This document shows positions 12,988 to 25,568 of a stretch of 64,000 nt of DNA, one piece after another. The notes beneath the pieces are model-generated. The model was given only the letters and a program-made list of their open reading frames with translations. It had not been told where the DNA came from and did not search any database. Source of the DNA: Henckelia pumila. Its lineage: Eukaryota > Streptophyta > Magnoliopsida > Lamiales > Gesneriaceae. The position numbers were made by a program, and so were the translations under genes. The number at the start of each line of letters is the position of its first letter. The first letter of the stretch is position 1. Location: the NCBI RefSeq assembly GCF_033568475.1, contig NC_133123.1, positions 158,549,753 through 158,613,752 of the forward strand, given 5' to 3'.

Positions 12988-15900
12988 ATGGGGCATAAGA
13001 AGCGTAGCGTCGCTCCTCGCTCCAAGGCCTCACAGGCACCGTCAGTGGCGGCGGCGGATGTCGCAGATATCGCCGCCGCCGCCTCAGACAATCCGGCCGC
13101 CGTTGATTTTGGTGCTCCTTTACCCGACCATTCCCCGAACCCTGGCACTAGGACACCGGGGAAATCCGATACCTCGGATTTGGAAAGTGATGTTACCAGT
13201 GCGAACCCTTCTTCTGCATCCTATGCTTCGATAAAGGCCGAATGCGAGCGGTCCCTCACGGCTTTGAGGAGGGGGAACCATACCAAAGCCCTAAGGTTGA
13301 TGAAGGATTTGTGCTTGAAACATGAGAATTCTCCATATTCTGCATTGATTCACCGTGTTCAGGGGACTGTGTGTGTGAAAGTGGCCGCGATTATTGATGA
13401 CCCAAATGCTAAACAGCGGCATTTGAAAAATGCAATCGAGAGTGCTAGGAGGTCCGCAAGTTTGTCCCCTAATTCTATTGAGTTCGCACACTTCTATGCG
13501 AATATGTTGTACGAGGCTGCAAATGATGGGAAGGAGTACGAAGAGGTGGTGGTGGAGTGTGAGAGGGCCTTGGGGATAGAGAACCCTGTGGACCCTGCGA
13601 AAGAGAGTTTACAGGAGGAGAATCAGCAGAAAATTCCTACTGCTGAGGCTCGAATTGCTCACGTTCACACTGAACTCCGATCTTTGATTCAGAAGTCAAA
13701 CATTGCATCTATCTCGACTTGGATGAAGAATCTTGGCAATGGAGAGGAAAAGTTTCGGTTGATTCCGATCAGGAGGGCTACTGAGGATCCAATGGAGCTG
13801 AGATTGGTTCAGGCTAGGAGGCCAAATGAAATCAAGAAGGCCACCAAGACTCCTGAAGAACGAAGGAAAGAGATAGAGGTTAGGGTGGCTGCAGCTCGCC
13901 TTCTGCAGCAGAAGTCCGAGTCCACTAATTTGGGGAATGACGGGGACATCGGTAAAAACAGTAGCAAGGGGTTGGATTCTGCTCCAGGGTCAGGCCAGAG
14001 ATTAGGAGAAAGAAGGAGAAGCGGCAATATGAGGAAGAATGCTTCTTCGGCAGAGAGAAGAGATTGGGTCCAATCGTATTGGAATTCGATGAGTTCGGAT
14101 AAGAAGAAAGACATGCTCAGAATTAAAATTTCGGATTTAAAGGCACATTTCAATTCATTAAAAGATGGTTCACCAAGTGAGCTGCTTAATAAAGCCCTAA
14201 CCTTTGGGGAATTAAATAAAGCGTGGAAGTTTTGGATTTGTTGTCGCTGTGATGAGAAATTTGCTGATGCTGGTTCTTTCTTGCAGCATGTCGTGCAGGA
14301 GCATATGGGTAGTTTATTGCCCAAAATGCAGTCAACTCTACCCCAAAGTGTGGAAAATGGTTGGGCTGAAATGCTTCTTAACTGTTCTTGGAGACCTTTG
14401 GAGTTGAATGCAGCAGTTAGGATGCTTGAAAAACATTTGAAAGCTGAGACAACTGATTCTCCTGATGAGCCATTCCCCAGAAATGGCAATGACGATGCGA
14501 AAGAATGCTTTGTTGATACTTATTGCAATGAATTTGAATGGGATTCATCACCTGGAAAGAAGAAATCAGGTGATAATTGCAATTTCAGTGCTCAGGATAG
14601 CAGAGAGTTTGAAGATGTTGAGTGGATGGACTGTGATGGAGATCAAAATTGTAAGGAAAGTTTACTTCATGAAAATTGGCCTTTGTCTGATGATCCTGAG
14701 CGTGCAAAGCTGCTAGAAAGAATCCATACTGTTTTTAAGGCACTTATCAAGAACAAATGTCTTGCATCTAGTCACCTTAGCAAGGTCATGCACTTTGCAG
14801 TGGAGGAGCTTCAGAGTCTTGCGTGCGGGTCACAGCTTCTTAATTCTAATGTGGACCAAACGCCTGATTGCATATGTTTTTTGGGTGCTCCAGAACTTAA
14901 AAAAATTCTGACATTTTTGCAGGAAATATTTCATTCTTGTGGACTAGGTAGATATTCCGATAAAAGTAATGCCATAGATGATTCAAACACCAAGCTGCGT
15001 GGAAATGACGTTATGGAAAAGATATGTTTTAGCCAAGATGCATCATTTTTGGTGCTTGATGAGCATTTTCTTCCATGCAAGCCCAAACACTTATCTTGTG
15101 ATGATGCTGTTAATGATGATTGCAGTTCGATGGCTTCCTCTCATGTCAGCTATGATGATGGTGTTGTACTCGATTCAGAAGCATTGTTATCCTGGATATT
15201 TACAGGCCCTTCAAGTGGTGAACAATTGACATCCTGGTCTCATGCAAGAGAAGAAAAGGCTCAGCAAGGCATGGAAATTCTCCAGTTGCTTGAGAAGGAA
15301 TCTTATCACCTGCAAGGCTTGTGTGAAAGGAAACGCGAACATATAAGTTATGAGGAGGCATTACAGGCTGTGGAAGATCTCTGTTTGGAAGAGGGAAAGA
15401 AAAGAGAGCATGTGATTGATTTTGTCCGTAGAAGTTATGACTCCGTCCTTAAGAAAAGGCGAGAAGAGCTCATCGAAAATGACAACGAGATCACCATAAT
15501 CAGCAATAGATTTGAGTTGGATGCCATAACAAATGTTCTAAAGGAGGCAGAATCTCTGAATGTTAACCAATTTGGTTTTGAGGAGACTTATAGCGGCGTA
15601 ACATCTCATCTGTGCGACCTAGAATCTGGTGAAGAAGATGATTGGAGAACAAAAGACTATCTGCATCAGGTGGACTCTTGCATAGAAGTTGCAATACAGC
15701 GACAGAAAGAGCAAGTTTCTATTGAGGTTTGGTGCCTTAGTTGCGTTCTTATTATTTGTTGTCAGTCATTTATCTGCATTGCCACTTTATCTCACATTTT
15801 TTAGTATTCAGATCAGCAAATTAGATGCAAGAATTATGCGAATAGTTACGGGAATGCAGCAGTTGGAGGTTAAGCTTGAGTCTGCTTCCACACAAGATTT

Positions 15901-18900
15901 TCAATCAGTCTTAATCCCTCTAGTAAAGTCATTTATGCGGGTATGTATCTTGTGACATAGCTTTTGTAAAATCCATGTGAACTCTAGTAGTGCCTTTGTA
16001 TACAAATTAGATTCTTATCATTCATCTTTTTGCAGTCTCGCTTGGAAGATCTGGCCGAGAAAGATGCCACAGAAAAATCTGATGCTGCCAGAGAGGCATT
16101 TCTAGCCGAACTTGCACTGGATTCAAAGAAGGGCATTGGTGTTGGAGTTGATATTTTAAAAAATGTGAATGACAGGACGAAGGATAAGAAAAAGAGCAAG
16201 GAGAGCCGGAAGAACAAGGATACAAAGGTTTGAACCGAATGACTGAACTTCCTGTTTATTGAACTCTAGGATGCTGAGCAGCTGTTTAATTGTTATTGAT
16301 TCTGGTTAATACTTATGCAGGCTACTAATTCTGATGAGCCACATGATCGGATTGCTGAAGAGATGTATGTTTCTCCTCTGGCAAAACATATTAAGGGGAA
16401 TATTTTCTTTTGTTTCTTGAGGTTTTTTTCGCCTTTATTGATATCTTACTTCAGATTGCTTCCCAGTGCTTACCAAGAGCAGGGTCCAGGGTTCGAAATT
16501 GATGTTCATGAGCTTGATGATGCCTTGCGACTACAAGAAGAGGAGTACAGGCGCAGAATTGAACTTGAAGCTGAGGAAAGAAAGCTTGAAGAAACTTTGG
16601 AATATCAAAGGCGAATAGAAAATGAGGCAAAACAGAAACATCTAGCAGAGCAAAATAAAAGATTTTCTAAAATATCTAGAATGGCTGAGACAGTTCCAAT
16701 TTCCTATGCTTATTCAAAGAACAATACTGATGACAAAGATGGCATTGATCAGTGGACAACTATTAGGAAGGTAAGGGTTCATTTCTCTTGGTTCCCAGTT
16801 TGAACTCCAAAATTGGTTGGATTTTTTTCGAGTAAAAAAAAATGGCGTTGATTATAAATTTTTTTGTTAATCTGACTTTCTGTAGGAGTCTTTGATGCAG
16901 GAAGATGGATCTACTAACATTTCCGAGGGTCTATCAGAGGACAATGCTAATGGGGATATGCTGAAAACTGGTAGCTGTTTTGATGATATTATCCTTTTTC
17001 TTTTACGATGCTTTGACCAAATTCTTTTAAACATGCTATTGGATGATCTTTCTCGCAGTCTTAGAAAATGGTGATAATCCACAAGATGGGTTATTTTCTG
17101 ATCGCCGGCCAGGAAGGAGAGGTAGACGGCATAGGGGTCTTACTAAGTTGAGCGATGGAAAGCAACCACCACTGACAACGGAAAAAGAAGACAATGATGT
17201 TGGTCAATCAGTACCCGGACAAAATCTTGTCGCTGATGGAGGTAAACAGTTTTAACGAAAATTGTCTATTGATCTGATTACCTTATCGTCAGTGGAAATT
17301 CTATATTTTTGTTCTTACTGCAATTCATTCTTCTCCTTTATTTTGCTTTCGTTCTTACAATCTGTTAGCAATTGAGGATTTCCTGGTCTAAAAAACTATT
17401 GTGTAATTATGTTATTGAGTCCCCGTTTTTAATCTGCAGTAGGCAAAGATGAACAGCAGCTGATATCTATCTTTTTGGTGCTTTTGTGCTTGTTTAATTT
17501 AATTGAATCTTTTCTTGCCTATCATGTTAAGTGTATTGGCCTATTTTCTTCCACTGGATTATCTTTACCTTTCCTTATGACCTCTTCTTCAAGGAATCAA
17601 ATATTGGATGGCGGTGAAATAAATGTTAAAAGATGAGCATTCCTTGTTATAGTTGCAGTCTCTTGGTAGCCTGCCATAGATAAGTGAGTTGTCACAAATT
17701 GGTAGTGTCATCGCCTTCTTTTCTTTTTGCTGGATTTGTTACCTTGATGGAAGAGGAATCAGCATAAGACAGTTCTTATTGGTCTCAGTTTTATGCAGTC
17801 TGTCTACTGCAACCTGGTCATTAGGAACAATTTTCAATTATTGAAGAATTGCAGACTCAATCGCAACAATTTAAGTTATTCATATCATTGCAATTAAATG
17901 TCTGTGAATGCTGGATTCTGTTTAGCATTCGCTAACAAAATGATGATGTATATGTATTTTGCTCTAAAATGCGTTTAAGAAAATATTTCAATCAGTGTTT
18001 TATCGCTCTTTCTGTCTCTCACTGGGAGTCTACATTTTAGATGCATTGGGGAGCTACAGTTCTTACTTGCTCACAACTTAGATAGAAGTCGATGCAAAAC
18101 CATTACTGATCATTCAAGTTGAGGATGCTTCACACCCTCTTCCTGCATTGATTAGCTCTGCTAGTACTAATTTTATATGTGAACTGATCTTATCAGTACA
18201 TTTTAGCTTTTAATAATTAATAATTTATGCCTTTTATGGCTTAATAAACTGGATCAATTATTAATATGGTTGAAATTTAGATTGCCCTTGTTTTGTAGAA
18301 AGCTGGCTAGTGCTAATCCATCTGTTATTATCTGTGATATTTTTTAGTACATTTTTTATTTAAATTTATGCCTGTTATGGCTTAATAAACTGGGTATATT
18401 ATTAGTATGGTTGAAATTTAGATAGCCCTCGTTTTGTAGAAAGGGGGGCAAAAACATTGAGACAGCTTCAGGCAGAGGATGACGACGAAGAAAGATTTCA
18501 AGCCGACCTTAAAAAAGCTGTACGCCAGAGCCTTGGTAGGTGTCCTTTTTTGTTTGTTTTTCTTTTTTATTTGATACTCTATTCAGGAGTTTCCAATAAT
18601 CTTCTTTTGCTCATATTTAGCATACTTCTGATTTTTATTGGGTTCTTTTAGAAATATTGAGGATGCTCTTCTTTCCATGTTGTAATCATATTTCTTTTTG
18701 CCAAGTTGAATTATGACGAATGAAACCTATTTCTATGCCCTCATATTCCCTTGGCTTTTTTCTTGCTCCAGTTTACTGTCTGTAGTTTTTAACATCATAT
18801 GTTTATAATTATACTTTGAGTTCTTATCTTTATGCATTATTTTGCGCGTGTTCCTAATATACTCATACACGGGTATGTGAACTTAGTTTGGAATTAAATC

Positions 18901-21614
18901 CTCATTTAGAACCAAATGAACTTTGTATTGTCCATTGTGATTGATTACACTATTTGTCCAAACGGGCTAGCGGGGCAGGCCGATTCGCAACCCATCGTAA
19001 GCTACCATTAGGCGGGGCGGCCCGGACCATCTTTTAGGCGGGTTGGGAAAACACCAACCTAACTCACCTGTTTTAGGTGGCGGGCCGGGCCAACCCAGGG
19101 GGCCTAGTGTAATTTGGAGGGTTTTGCTACTATTACCATACTAGCACAATATTTCTTACTTTACTGAAACCACTAATTTGTCTTCTTGATTAGTGCAAGT
19201 TAGGCAGATGAGTGTAAATGTTTTTGCCACTTGTTAATACACGTACATGTCCTATATCATCTGCCAGACACATTCCATGCGCATAAAAAGCCACCGTCTA
19301 TGTCAAGTTCATCAACGCCACAAAAGGAGCTGCCAGAAATCAGTGACAGTGAAGTTAGGGCGGATGGTGCTAGTGGAACAGATTCATATGGAACAGGGTT
19401 AACAAATGATGTTGGTGAATATAATTGCTTTCTCAATGTCATAATACAGGTTGGTATTTGAACTATGCTATTTAATTCTTTTCACTTATTATGTCCAGTT
19501 TCCATTTGTTTGTAGTTTTCAAGGTCTGATGTATTGATTCTGTTCCTTTTTTTCATCAATGAGTCCTTGTGGCATCTAAGACGATTCCGAGATGAGTTTT
19601 TGCGGAGATCATCGTCAGAACATGTTCACATTGGTGACCCTTGTGTTATTTGTGCCTTATATGGAATCTTCATTGCTTTGAGCATGGGATCTACCGATAA
19701 CAGAAGGGAAGCTGTTGCCCCTACCACTTTAAGAGTTGCCTTGAGCAAGTTGTATCCGGAGAGCAATTTCTACCAGGAGGTGAAGCCACCTATTGCTACT
19801 ATGAGTTTTTTCATTATGATTTTAGGGCTTTATATCTTCCACACATTTTCGTGAACACGAGCTCAGAAAGTAGTTCAAATATTTTAAGCAGGGTCAGATG
19901 AATGATGCTTCTGAAGTGCTGGGCGTGATATTCAACTGTCTTCATCGATCATTCACTCCTGCATCTTGTGCATCTGATACGGAATCAGAAGATAGCAACT
20001 GCACGGGTTCTTGGGACTGTAGCAACGACTCTTGCATTGCTCATTCAATATTTGGAATGGACATATTTGAGAGAATGAACTGTTACAGCTGTGGCTTGGA
20101 GTCCCGACATCTGAAATACACATCTTTCTTTCATAATATAAATGCGAGTGCACTCAGAACAATGAAGGCATGTCATTTTTAGCCTAAGTATTATAATATT
20201 GCTTATGCTTTTGGTGCTTGTGGTAGGGTGAAATTTGCCTTTTGACTAATATGTGTGATTTGAAAAGCACTGACTCATGCAATTCCGTGGATTAGATTGT
20301 TTAATATTTTACCCTGCAGGTTATGTGCCCAGAGAGCTCCTTTGATGAGCTTTTGAACCTGGTTGAGATGAATCACCAGTTAGCTTGTGATCCAGATGCT
20401 GGTGGGTGTGGAGTGCTTAATTATATTCACCATATTCTCTCCACTCCACCACATGTTTTCACCATAGGTAACTGGCAATTTCATGCAGTAACCCTGCTGT
20501 TATTTAGTTTGTTTGCATTTTTGTATCAAAATCTGTACATGCCAAAGAGAGCATTTCTGCTTGTAATTTTGAATGCAATTCTTATTCTGTCTTTAGTCCT
20601 AGGTTGGCAGAATACTTGTGAGAGTGTTGAAGATATAACAGCAACATTAAGTGTCTTATCTACTGAGACTGACATCAGTGGCCTGTACCGAGGTCTTGAT
20701 CCACACAATAGTCATTCCTTGGTATCAATGGTATGCTGCTCTGAATAATTTGGAATTGCGAATTATTTCTGGCATGGTCATCTATTATATTTTGTGAGAA
20801 ATTAATAATTATTTTATTTGTTGCACTCTAATATAAACATAATATTCCAACAATCGTTCTGGATAAGTCTGAAGTTGGTATTTGCAGTGATGCTATTATT
20901 CTTTTGCAGCCTACAGTATTCTCTTCTGTAGAGATCATCAAACAATTTTTTTCTGTGTTATTGTATCTGTATGTAGCTTAATTATTGGCCCATAAAAATA
21001 TTATCTATATGCATTTTTTTAAAAATTTTGCTGTTGAACCGAAATCGTGCTCTATTTAATCCAAATTCAATGGTTGTAGTCAATCCAAGTCATGTTTTTC
21101 CACTGGTCGAACATCTTTGTCCTTCTCAGCATTTCCACTCGTGTTATTCGGTTGATTTTTAATTGATTTGAATGCATGATTTCAGTTTTTCAACATATAT
21201 ATTTTTTTCCACAAAAACAAAGCATCTTGATATTTTATCGAATAAGTTTGAGTTTGTCTTCCGCTAATTTACCTACTTTGTGTGTGTGTGTGTGTGTGTG
21301 TGTTTTTTTTTTGGGTCGGGTTCTTTTTAGATGTTTGCTAACACTGGGTTTTTTAGGTTTGTTATTATGGGCAACACTACCACTGTTTTGCCTACAGCCG
21401 TGATCATGAGCAGTGGGTCATGTATGATGACAAAACTGTGAAGGTAAAATTTCCTAACCTGTTGAATCTCCTGATATTCAAAAACACATATTTTTGAACG
21501 TGTTCTTCATTTATGATTTGAAACTAGGTCATCGGTGGCTGGAATGATGTTCTTACAATGTGTGAAAGAGGACACCTCCAACCCCAAGTTCTCTTGTTTG
21601 AAGCTGTAAATTAA
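12988..21614 (+). CDS. Ubiquitin carboxyl-terminal hydrolase-related protein (DUF627/DUF629/UCH), 14 exons
   Basis: Exons deduced by eye: 12988-15726, 15812-15940, 16036-16227, 16321-16364, 16455-16770, 16886-16970, 17059-17241, 18440-18535, 19268-19449, 19564-19779, 19892-20167, 20320-20467, 20597-20730, 21357-21443, plus the terminal block 21528-21614. That is 15 blocks, or 14 if the 90-nt intron 16365-16454 is retained. Phases join without a break to give about 1637 residues, the usual size of this plant family. The first in-frame ATG (MGHKKRSVAPRSK) is chosen. N-terminal helical-repeat DUF627 is followed by DUF629, with a C2H2-like finger near residues 413-440 (CCRCDEKF...QHVVQEH). A lysine/glutamate-rich coiled coil lies near 1070-1110. 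A C19-type peptidase domain has the Cys box GEYNCFLNVIIQ (Cys about 1315) and the His box YYGQHYHCFAYS (about 1584-1594), followed by WVMYDD. Catalytic residues appear present, so deubiquitinase activity is plausible but unproven. Intron 20168-20319 starts with GC. Confidence 0.9.
18196..18444 (+). repeat. Tandem duplication that copies a 3' splice site in the DUF627/DUF629 gene
   Basis: About 100 bp ending in GTTTTGTAGAAAG occurs twice with a 141-bp offset (about 18196-18303 and 18345-18444). The second copy supplies the acceptor used here (AG at 18438-18439). The first copy carries an identical decoy AG at 18297-18298. Using the decoy would not keep the downstream reading frame open. Confidence 0.7.
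18961..19106. repeat. GC-rich insertion-like block in an intron
   Basis: A block of CGGGC/GGCCCG-type sequence lies within an otherwise AT-rich intron (18536-19267). Composition this different from both flanks suggests an inserted repeat, perhaps a non-autonomous DNA element. I could not define terminal repeats or a target duplication. Confidence 0.35.
21280..21303 (+). repeat. (GT)n microsatellite in the intron before the His-box exon
   Basis: About 12 GT units are followed by a T-run, roughly 55 bp upstream of the exon at 21357. It lies in the pyrimidine-rich acceptor region, so length variation could affect splicing (inference). Confidence 0.85.
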
Positions 21615-23402
21615 TATAGATTCAATATGCTCCTCGACATTCTGAAGATATGAGGTTAGCTACCGTTCGATGTTGGATCTAATGATGCATTCAAACACAT
21701 CCTGAACAGGGTTTTGAGCTAACTGATACAAAGGCCAGAACTGTATATTATAGATTAGTGGGGACTTCCAATATACAGTGAAGTGAAGAAATTCAAATAT
21801 TAATCAGTGAAAGTAGGAAAATCGGTGTGCATTATGATGCACACAATCCCAATTTGCTGATTAAGGAAACTGTCTCATGAACCATCATCTGGTTCTTGTC
21901 GAAGAGTGAGCATGGATCAAGAACAAAGTACCTACTTGGAATGGTAAAATAAACTCTAGCTGGTAGGCGACCCTCAACGGTGACAATTGCCATCTTTCTA
22001 CAAAAATCATGATTCTGAACGACAATCTTGTACTTAGGTCCGCATATCCAACTATTTGCCGATAGAAAGTTGTGAATAGACTAGACTTTGGCCCCTTGGA
22101 TTATGTTTCCTGCTCACCTGAGTACAATAATTCCCTTCTCATATTTTGGGAATTTTTTTTTTTTTTTTTTTTGCACAGGCCATTGTCGAGAATTTTTGTT
22201 TTCCATGATAAAAACACTGTTATTGGCATATTTGTTACGCTTCCTTTCCTTCTGTGGCTTCGTTTCCATATTTGCTTTTGCTTAATATGTGTCATGTGTG
22301 GTGTTTGTTTGCTTGTTTGTTTTTTTCAATTTTTTTTTTGTGGCTGGCAATTTTGATGCCTGTTGTCTGAGATTGGTAAAGTGATATGTGTGTTAGTATA
22401 TTTCAAATGTATTTTTGAACTACCTGACTTCTTTTTCTTCATAAATGGGAAATAATAAATGATGGTTGTTTATTGAAAAGTTGCATGTGAAAATAATGGG
22501 GAATCACATATTAATTCAAGATAAAAGAATTTAATTTTGTGAACACATGAAACAAAAATGTAGTGTAACGTTCTTTCCTTGAAGTTATGGGCCATTCAGT
22601 TGCCTAATCTAACGATTCTAACCTAATGTTCTAAAAACAAGTCCTTTGTTTGAAAGTGAAAGCCAGCTTTTAAAATTCACGAGAAGTTCTTTGAAAACAT
22701 CATATGTCACCACAAGTTATATAATATTCATGGGAACTAACTCGGTCGATAGACAAAAAATGCATCTATTTTCATATTTCTATAACTTTTTATTATTACT
22801 TATTACAACTATCATCTTTTATATTTATTTTTTTTCTTTATCTTTCAATATAAAATAAATCGTTTTCAATCGAAAACCTACACTAATAGTAATAACCAAT
22901 TAATTAACATTTAAAAGCAAAAATACTAAACTTGCACCAAGTGATGAATGGCCTAGAAGTTTAGACTCTTCCTCTTTTCTCGCTTGCCTAGGTAACAACA
23001 CTTGTCCCCAACAGTCACACTTTCAAAGAAACCATCTCCAACATTTTCGCACCTCTATTTATCCTATTTTTTACTCATTCAAACTCTCACCTATTGAAAA
23101 TTTCTACAATGGATCAAATTTTTTTGATCTCCACCAATCGATTTGATTTTACATTACAATTCAAGATGATAAATGGATCGAGCCTATTGATCCCAATCCA
23201 CAAAACAATTCCCATTTCTCTCTTTTAAACACATAAATCTCTATACTTCCCAATTTTTTTTCCCCTTTGCAAATCCATTTTCTTGTTCTTCACAAACATA
23301 GATTCAATCACATTAAACTACAAAAGCTACATCCCCCATTTCATGCACACCCTAGCTGATCATTCTTGAATCCATAGATTCTTGAATGCCAACTCCACCA
23401 AA
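21615..23402. other. 3' flank of the DUF627/DUF629 gene and promoter region of the LBD gene
   Basis: No coding sequence is recognised. A long T-run lies near 22149-22170. Possible polyadenylation signals (AATAAT/AATAAA-like) lie near 22452. The last 400 bp before the LBD start are C/T- and A-rich, consistent with a promoter and 5' leader. No single TATA box stands out with certainty. Confidence 0.45.
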
Positions 23403-24029
23403 ATGACACTAAAGAGTGGCTCCGGCCAGGCCTGCGCCGCGTGCAAGTACCAAAGGCGGCGATGCACGTCCGAGTGCGTCCTCGCCCCGTTCTTCCCCGC
23501 CGATCAGCCCAAGATGTTCCAAAACGTGCACCGGTTGTTCGGGGTGAAGAACATTGTCAACACGTTGAAAGAGCTCGAACCGGATCAGAAAGCCATCGCC
23601 ATGAAGTCCATGAAATTCCAGGCCACCATGCGCGATAAGTACCCCGTTTACGGGTGCCTGGTGGAGATACAACAGCTCTCATATCAGATTCAGCTGGCCG
23701 AGGAGGAACTTCAGGCAGTTGTGCACCAACTCGCCTATTATCGACAGAATCAGCAGCCGCAAGAGATCATGTCGCCCACCAACGACTACCTGTCGCAGTT
23801 GCAGTTAGGCGTGGCACCTCCCGCAGGAAACTCTGCAATGCCGCTTCTAAGGCAGGATAATTTCCCCGGGGACTACGGCCCTGTAAGGGCAGCACTACCC
23901 GTCGCCGCCTCGTATTCGAACCCCGATTATTTAGATTCCAGGGACATTAATAATGGTTTGTGGATTCAACAGCAATTTGGTAATGTTGAAAATGAGAATG
24001 CAGATCAATGGTCCTGCAACCACGAATGA
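23403..24029 (+). CDS. LBD27: LOB-domain transcription factor, LBD27/SIDECAR POLLEN-like
   Basis: A 208-residue protein is read as a single exon from the first ATG of the open frame (MTLKSGSGQACAACKYQRRR). The LOB domain is complete. It has the zinc-finger-like C block CX2CX6CX3C (CAACKYQRRRCTSEC, residues about 11-25), the GAS block (FFPADQPKMFQNVHRLFGV ... DKYPVYGC), and a leucine-zipper-like coiled coil (LVEIQQLSYQIQLAEEELQ..., about 88-115). The C-terminal third is Gln/Asn/Pro rich, as in many LBD activation regions. Plant LBD proteins are nuclear DNA-binding regulators. LBD27 acts in pollen development in Arabidopsis (family knowledge). The opening MTLK...QACAACKYQRRRC and a neighbouring DUF627/DUF629 gene point to this subclass. 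It is shorter than I recall for Arabidopsis LBD27. GC content is far above the surroundings. Confidence 0.85.
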   Translation: MTLKSGSGQACAACKYQRRRCTSECVLAPFFPADQPKMFQNVHRLFGVKNIVNTLKELEPDQKAIAMKSMKFQATMRDKYPVYGCLVEIQQLSYQIQLAEEELQAVVHQLAYYRQNQQPQEIMSPTNDYLSQLQLGVAPPAGNSAMPLLRQDNFPGDYGPVRAALPVAASYSNPDYLDSRDINNGLWIQQQFGNVENENADQWSCNHE

Positions 24030-25225
24030 AGTATGATTCTAGGTATGTATGTATACTATACTACACACACTTCCATGCATTATATATGTGTAATCAAATT
24101 GAAGTTGCATATTATAAGTTACAATAAGTAGTTAGAATATTTTTTTTTTTTTTTGATTTTTATAAAGAAAATGTCACATTCATTTCCTCATATATAAATA
24201 AACTAATAAGCTACATTTTCATTAGCAAATTAGGATAATACAATTTTCGTAACTTTGTGCAATGTCAAACACTCAATCATTGAATTGACATAAGATTTGG
24301 AGAATAATAATGATTGTTTGTGTTGTTGAATAAGTTTTCTGGGCTTTGTTTGATTTTAAAAGATTTGAGCTGCGTCATTGTTCGCAGACATGTTTTCATA
24401 TATAAAGACGATGTGTATTCGATGTAACATAGGGATGCCTATGTTAGTGTAATTAGAGCCAATCTTAGGTAGTGTTGATGGAAGTTTATGCATTAAATTG
24501 TGCTTGCAGTATATATAACGAGATAACACAGTTGAGAAATCATGGAAGATCCTACAAACAAGCAAATCAAAATCAAAATCAAAGGTGAAAGATTCAATGC
24601 TAGAAGTTGATCGAATGGCTGAGAATCAACAGAAGAATTGTCCAGCCAAGAATGTAAGCGTACGTAATCAAAAAGGCAAGTGTATCTTGTTCCTCGTGGG
24701 ACTTCGATGTGTAGCTATCCATTTGTTTTTCCTTTGATATATATATGATTACTGGAAAATTACGTACAATGTTCACTTTGATGCATGTACATCTTGAAAA
24801 ATGCAAAAATAAATTTTTTTTTGTTTCTTTTGTACCAAACAAATTTATTTGGTTATTGTAAAATTTTTATGTAAAGAGGAATCAATATATATCCAAATAC
24901 CATAATTGATTTCATTTTGATTCTTTATAAGATTTCACCAAAATCACTAGTGAAGAAATCAACGATATACAAATACAACCAATAAAATCCAATGTGTATT
25001 TCAAAATAATAATAATAAAAAATCCAATTTGAACATTAAAGAAAATCAAAGGGAACGATTACATATCCGATCCACGACCATATATATCGACAACAGACGA
25101 CAGAGAGATAATCCGCAGGGCCCTAAGGGGAATTCGCAAGGACGCGTCGAGTGTGTCCCGTGGAGGCTGCTAAAAGTTGGACGCAATTGGAATCAAGAAT
25201 TTGAAGAAGAGTGTGTGTCTGTTAG
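23913..25225 (+). repeat. Duplicated block, copy A (LBD 3' end plus downstream flank)
   Basis: From TATTCGAACCCCGATTATTTAG inside the LBD coding region through about 1.3 kb downstream, the sequence recurs at 25531-27361 (copy B). The downstream part recurs again at 39485-40515 (copy C). Shared landmarks include the CAAATCAAAATCAAAATC run near 24565, TACTGGAAAATTACGTACAATG near 24750, and GAATTCGCAAGGACGC near 25130. Outside the end of the LBD gene no coding region is certain. Confidence 0.8.
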
Positions 25226-25318
25226 ATATTGCATCAACATGGATGTCAATTCCCGTGGTCGGGGGTGTGTTTGGGTTGACGAAAATAATTCTAAAAAATT
25301 CTTCAACTCGGAAATATC

Positions 25319-25396
25319 TAACCCTAACCCAAACCCAAACCCAAACCCAAACCCAAACCCGAACCCGAACCCGAACCCGACTAACCCGAACCAACT
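25319..25396 (+). repeat. Hexanucleotide array AACCCA/AACCCG (telomere-like look)
   Basis: It opens with AACCCTAACCC, then repeats AACCCA and AACCCG with period 6. The period differs from the 7-bp plant telomere unit, so it is a microsatellite. Confidence 0.85.
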
Positions 25397-25568
25397 CGAT
25401 TTTATTTTAATTTTTTAACAAAATAATTAAATAAAAATTCAAAACCCACAATAATAATAATAATAATATTTAATTTAATCACATAATAACAAAATCTAAG
25501 TTTATATATAATTTAAATTTGAACTTTTAGTATTCGAACCCTGATTATTTAGATTCCAAGGACATTAA

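Noticed and set aside
13809-14489. 226-codon minus-strand ORF as a gene
   Set aside because: It is antisense to the long first exon of the DUF627/DUF629 gene, whose sense frame is clearly coding. No domain is recognised on the minus strand.
22149-22170. Poly(T) run as the tail of a minus-strand retroposon
   Set aside because: No retroposon body or target duplication could be found next to it.
25319-25396. Interstitial telomere repeat
   Set aside because: The unit is AACCCA/AACCCG with period 6. Plant telomeres are CCCTAAA with period 7, and only one CCCTAA-like unit is present.
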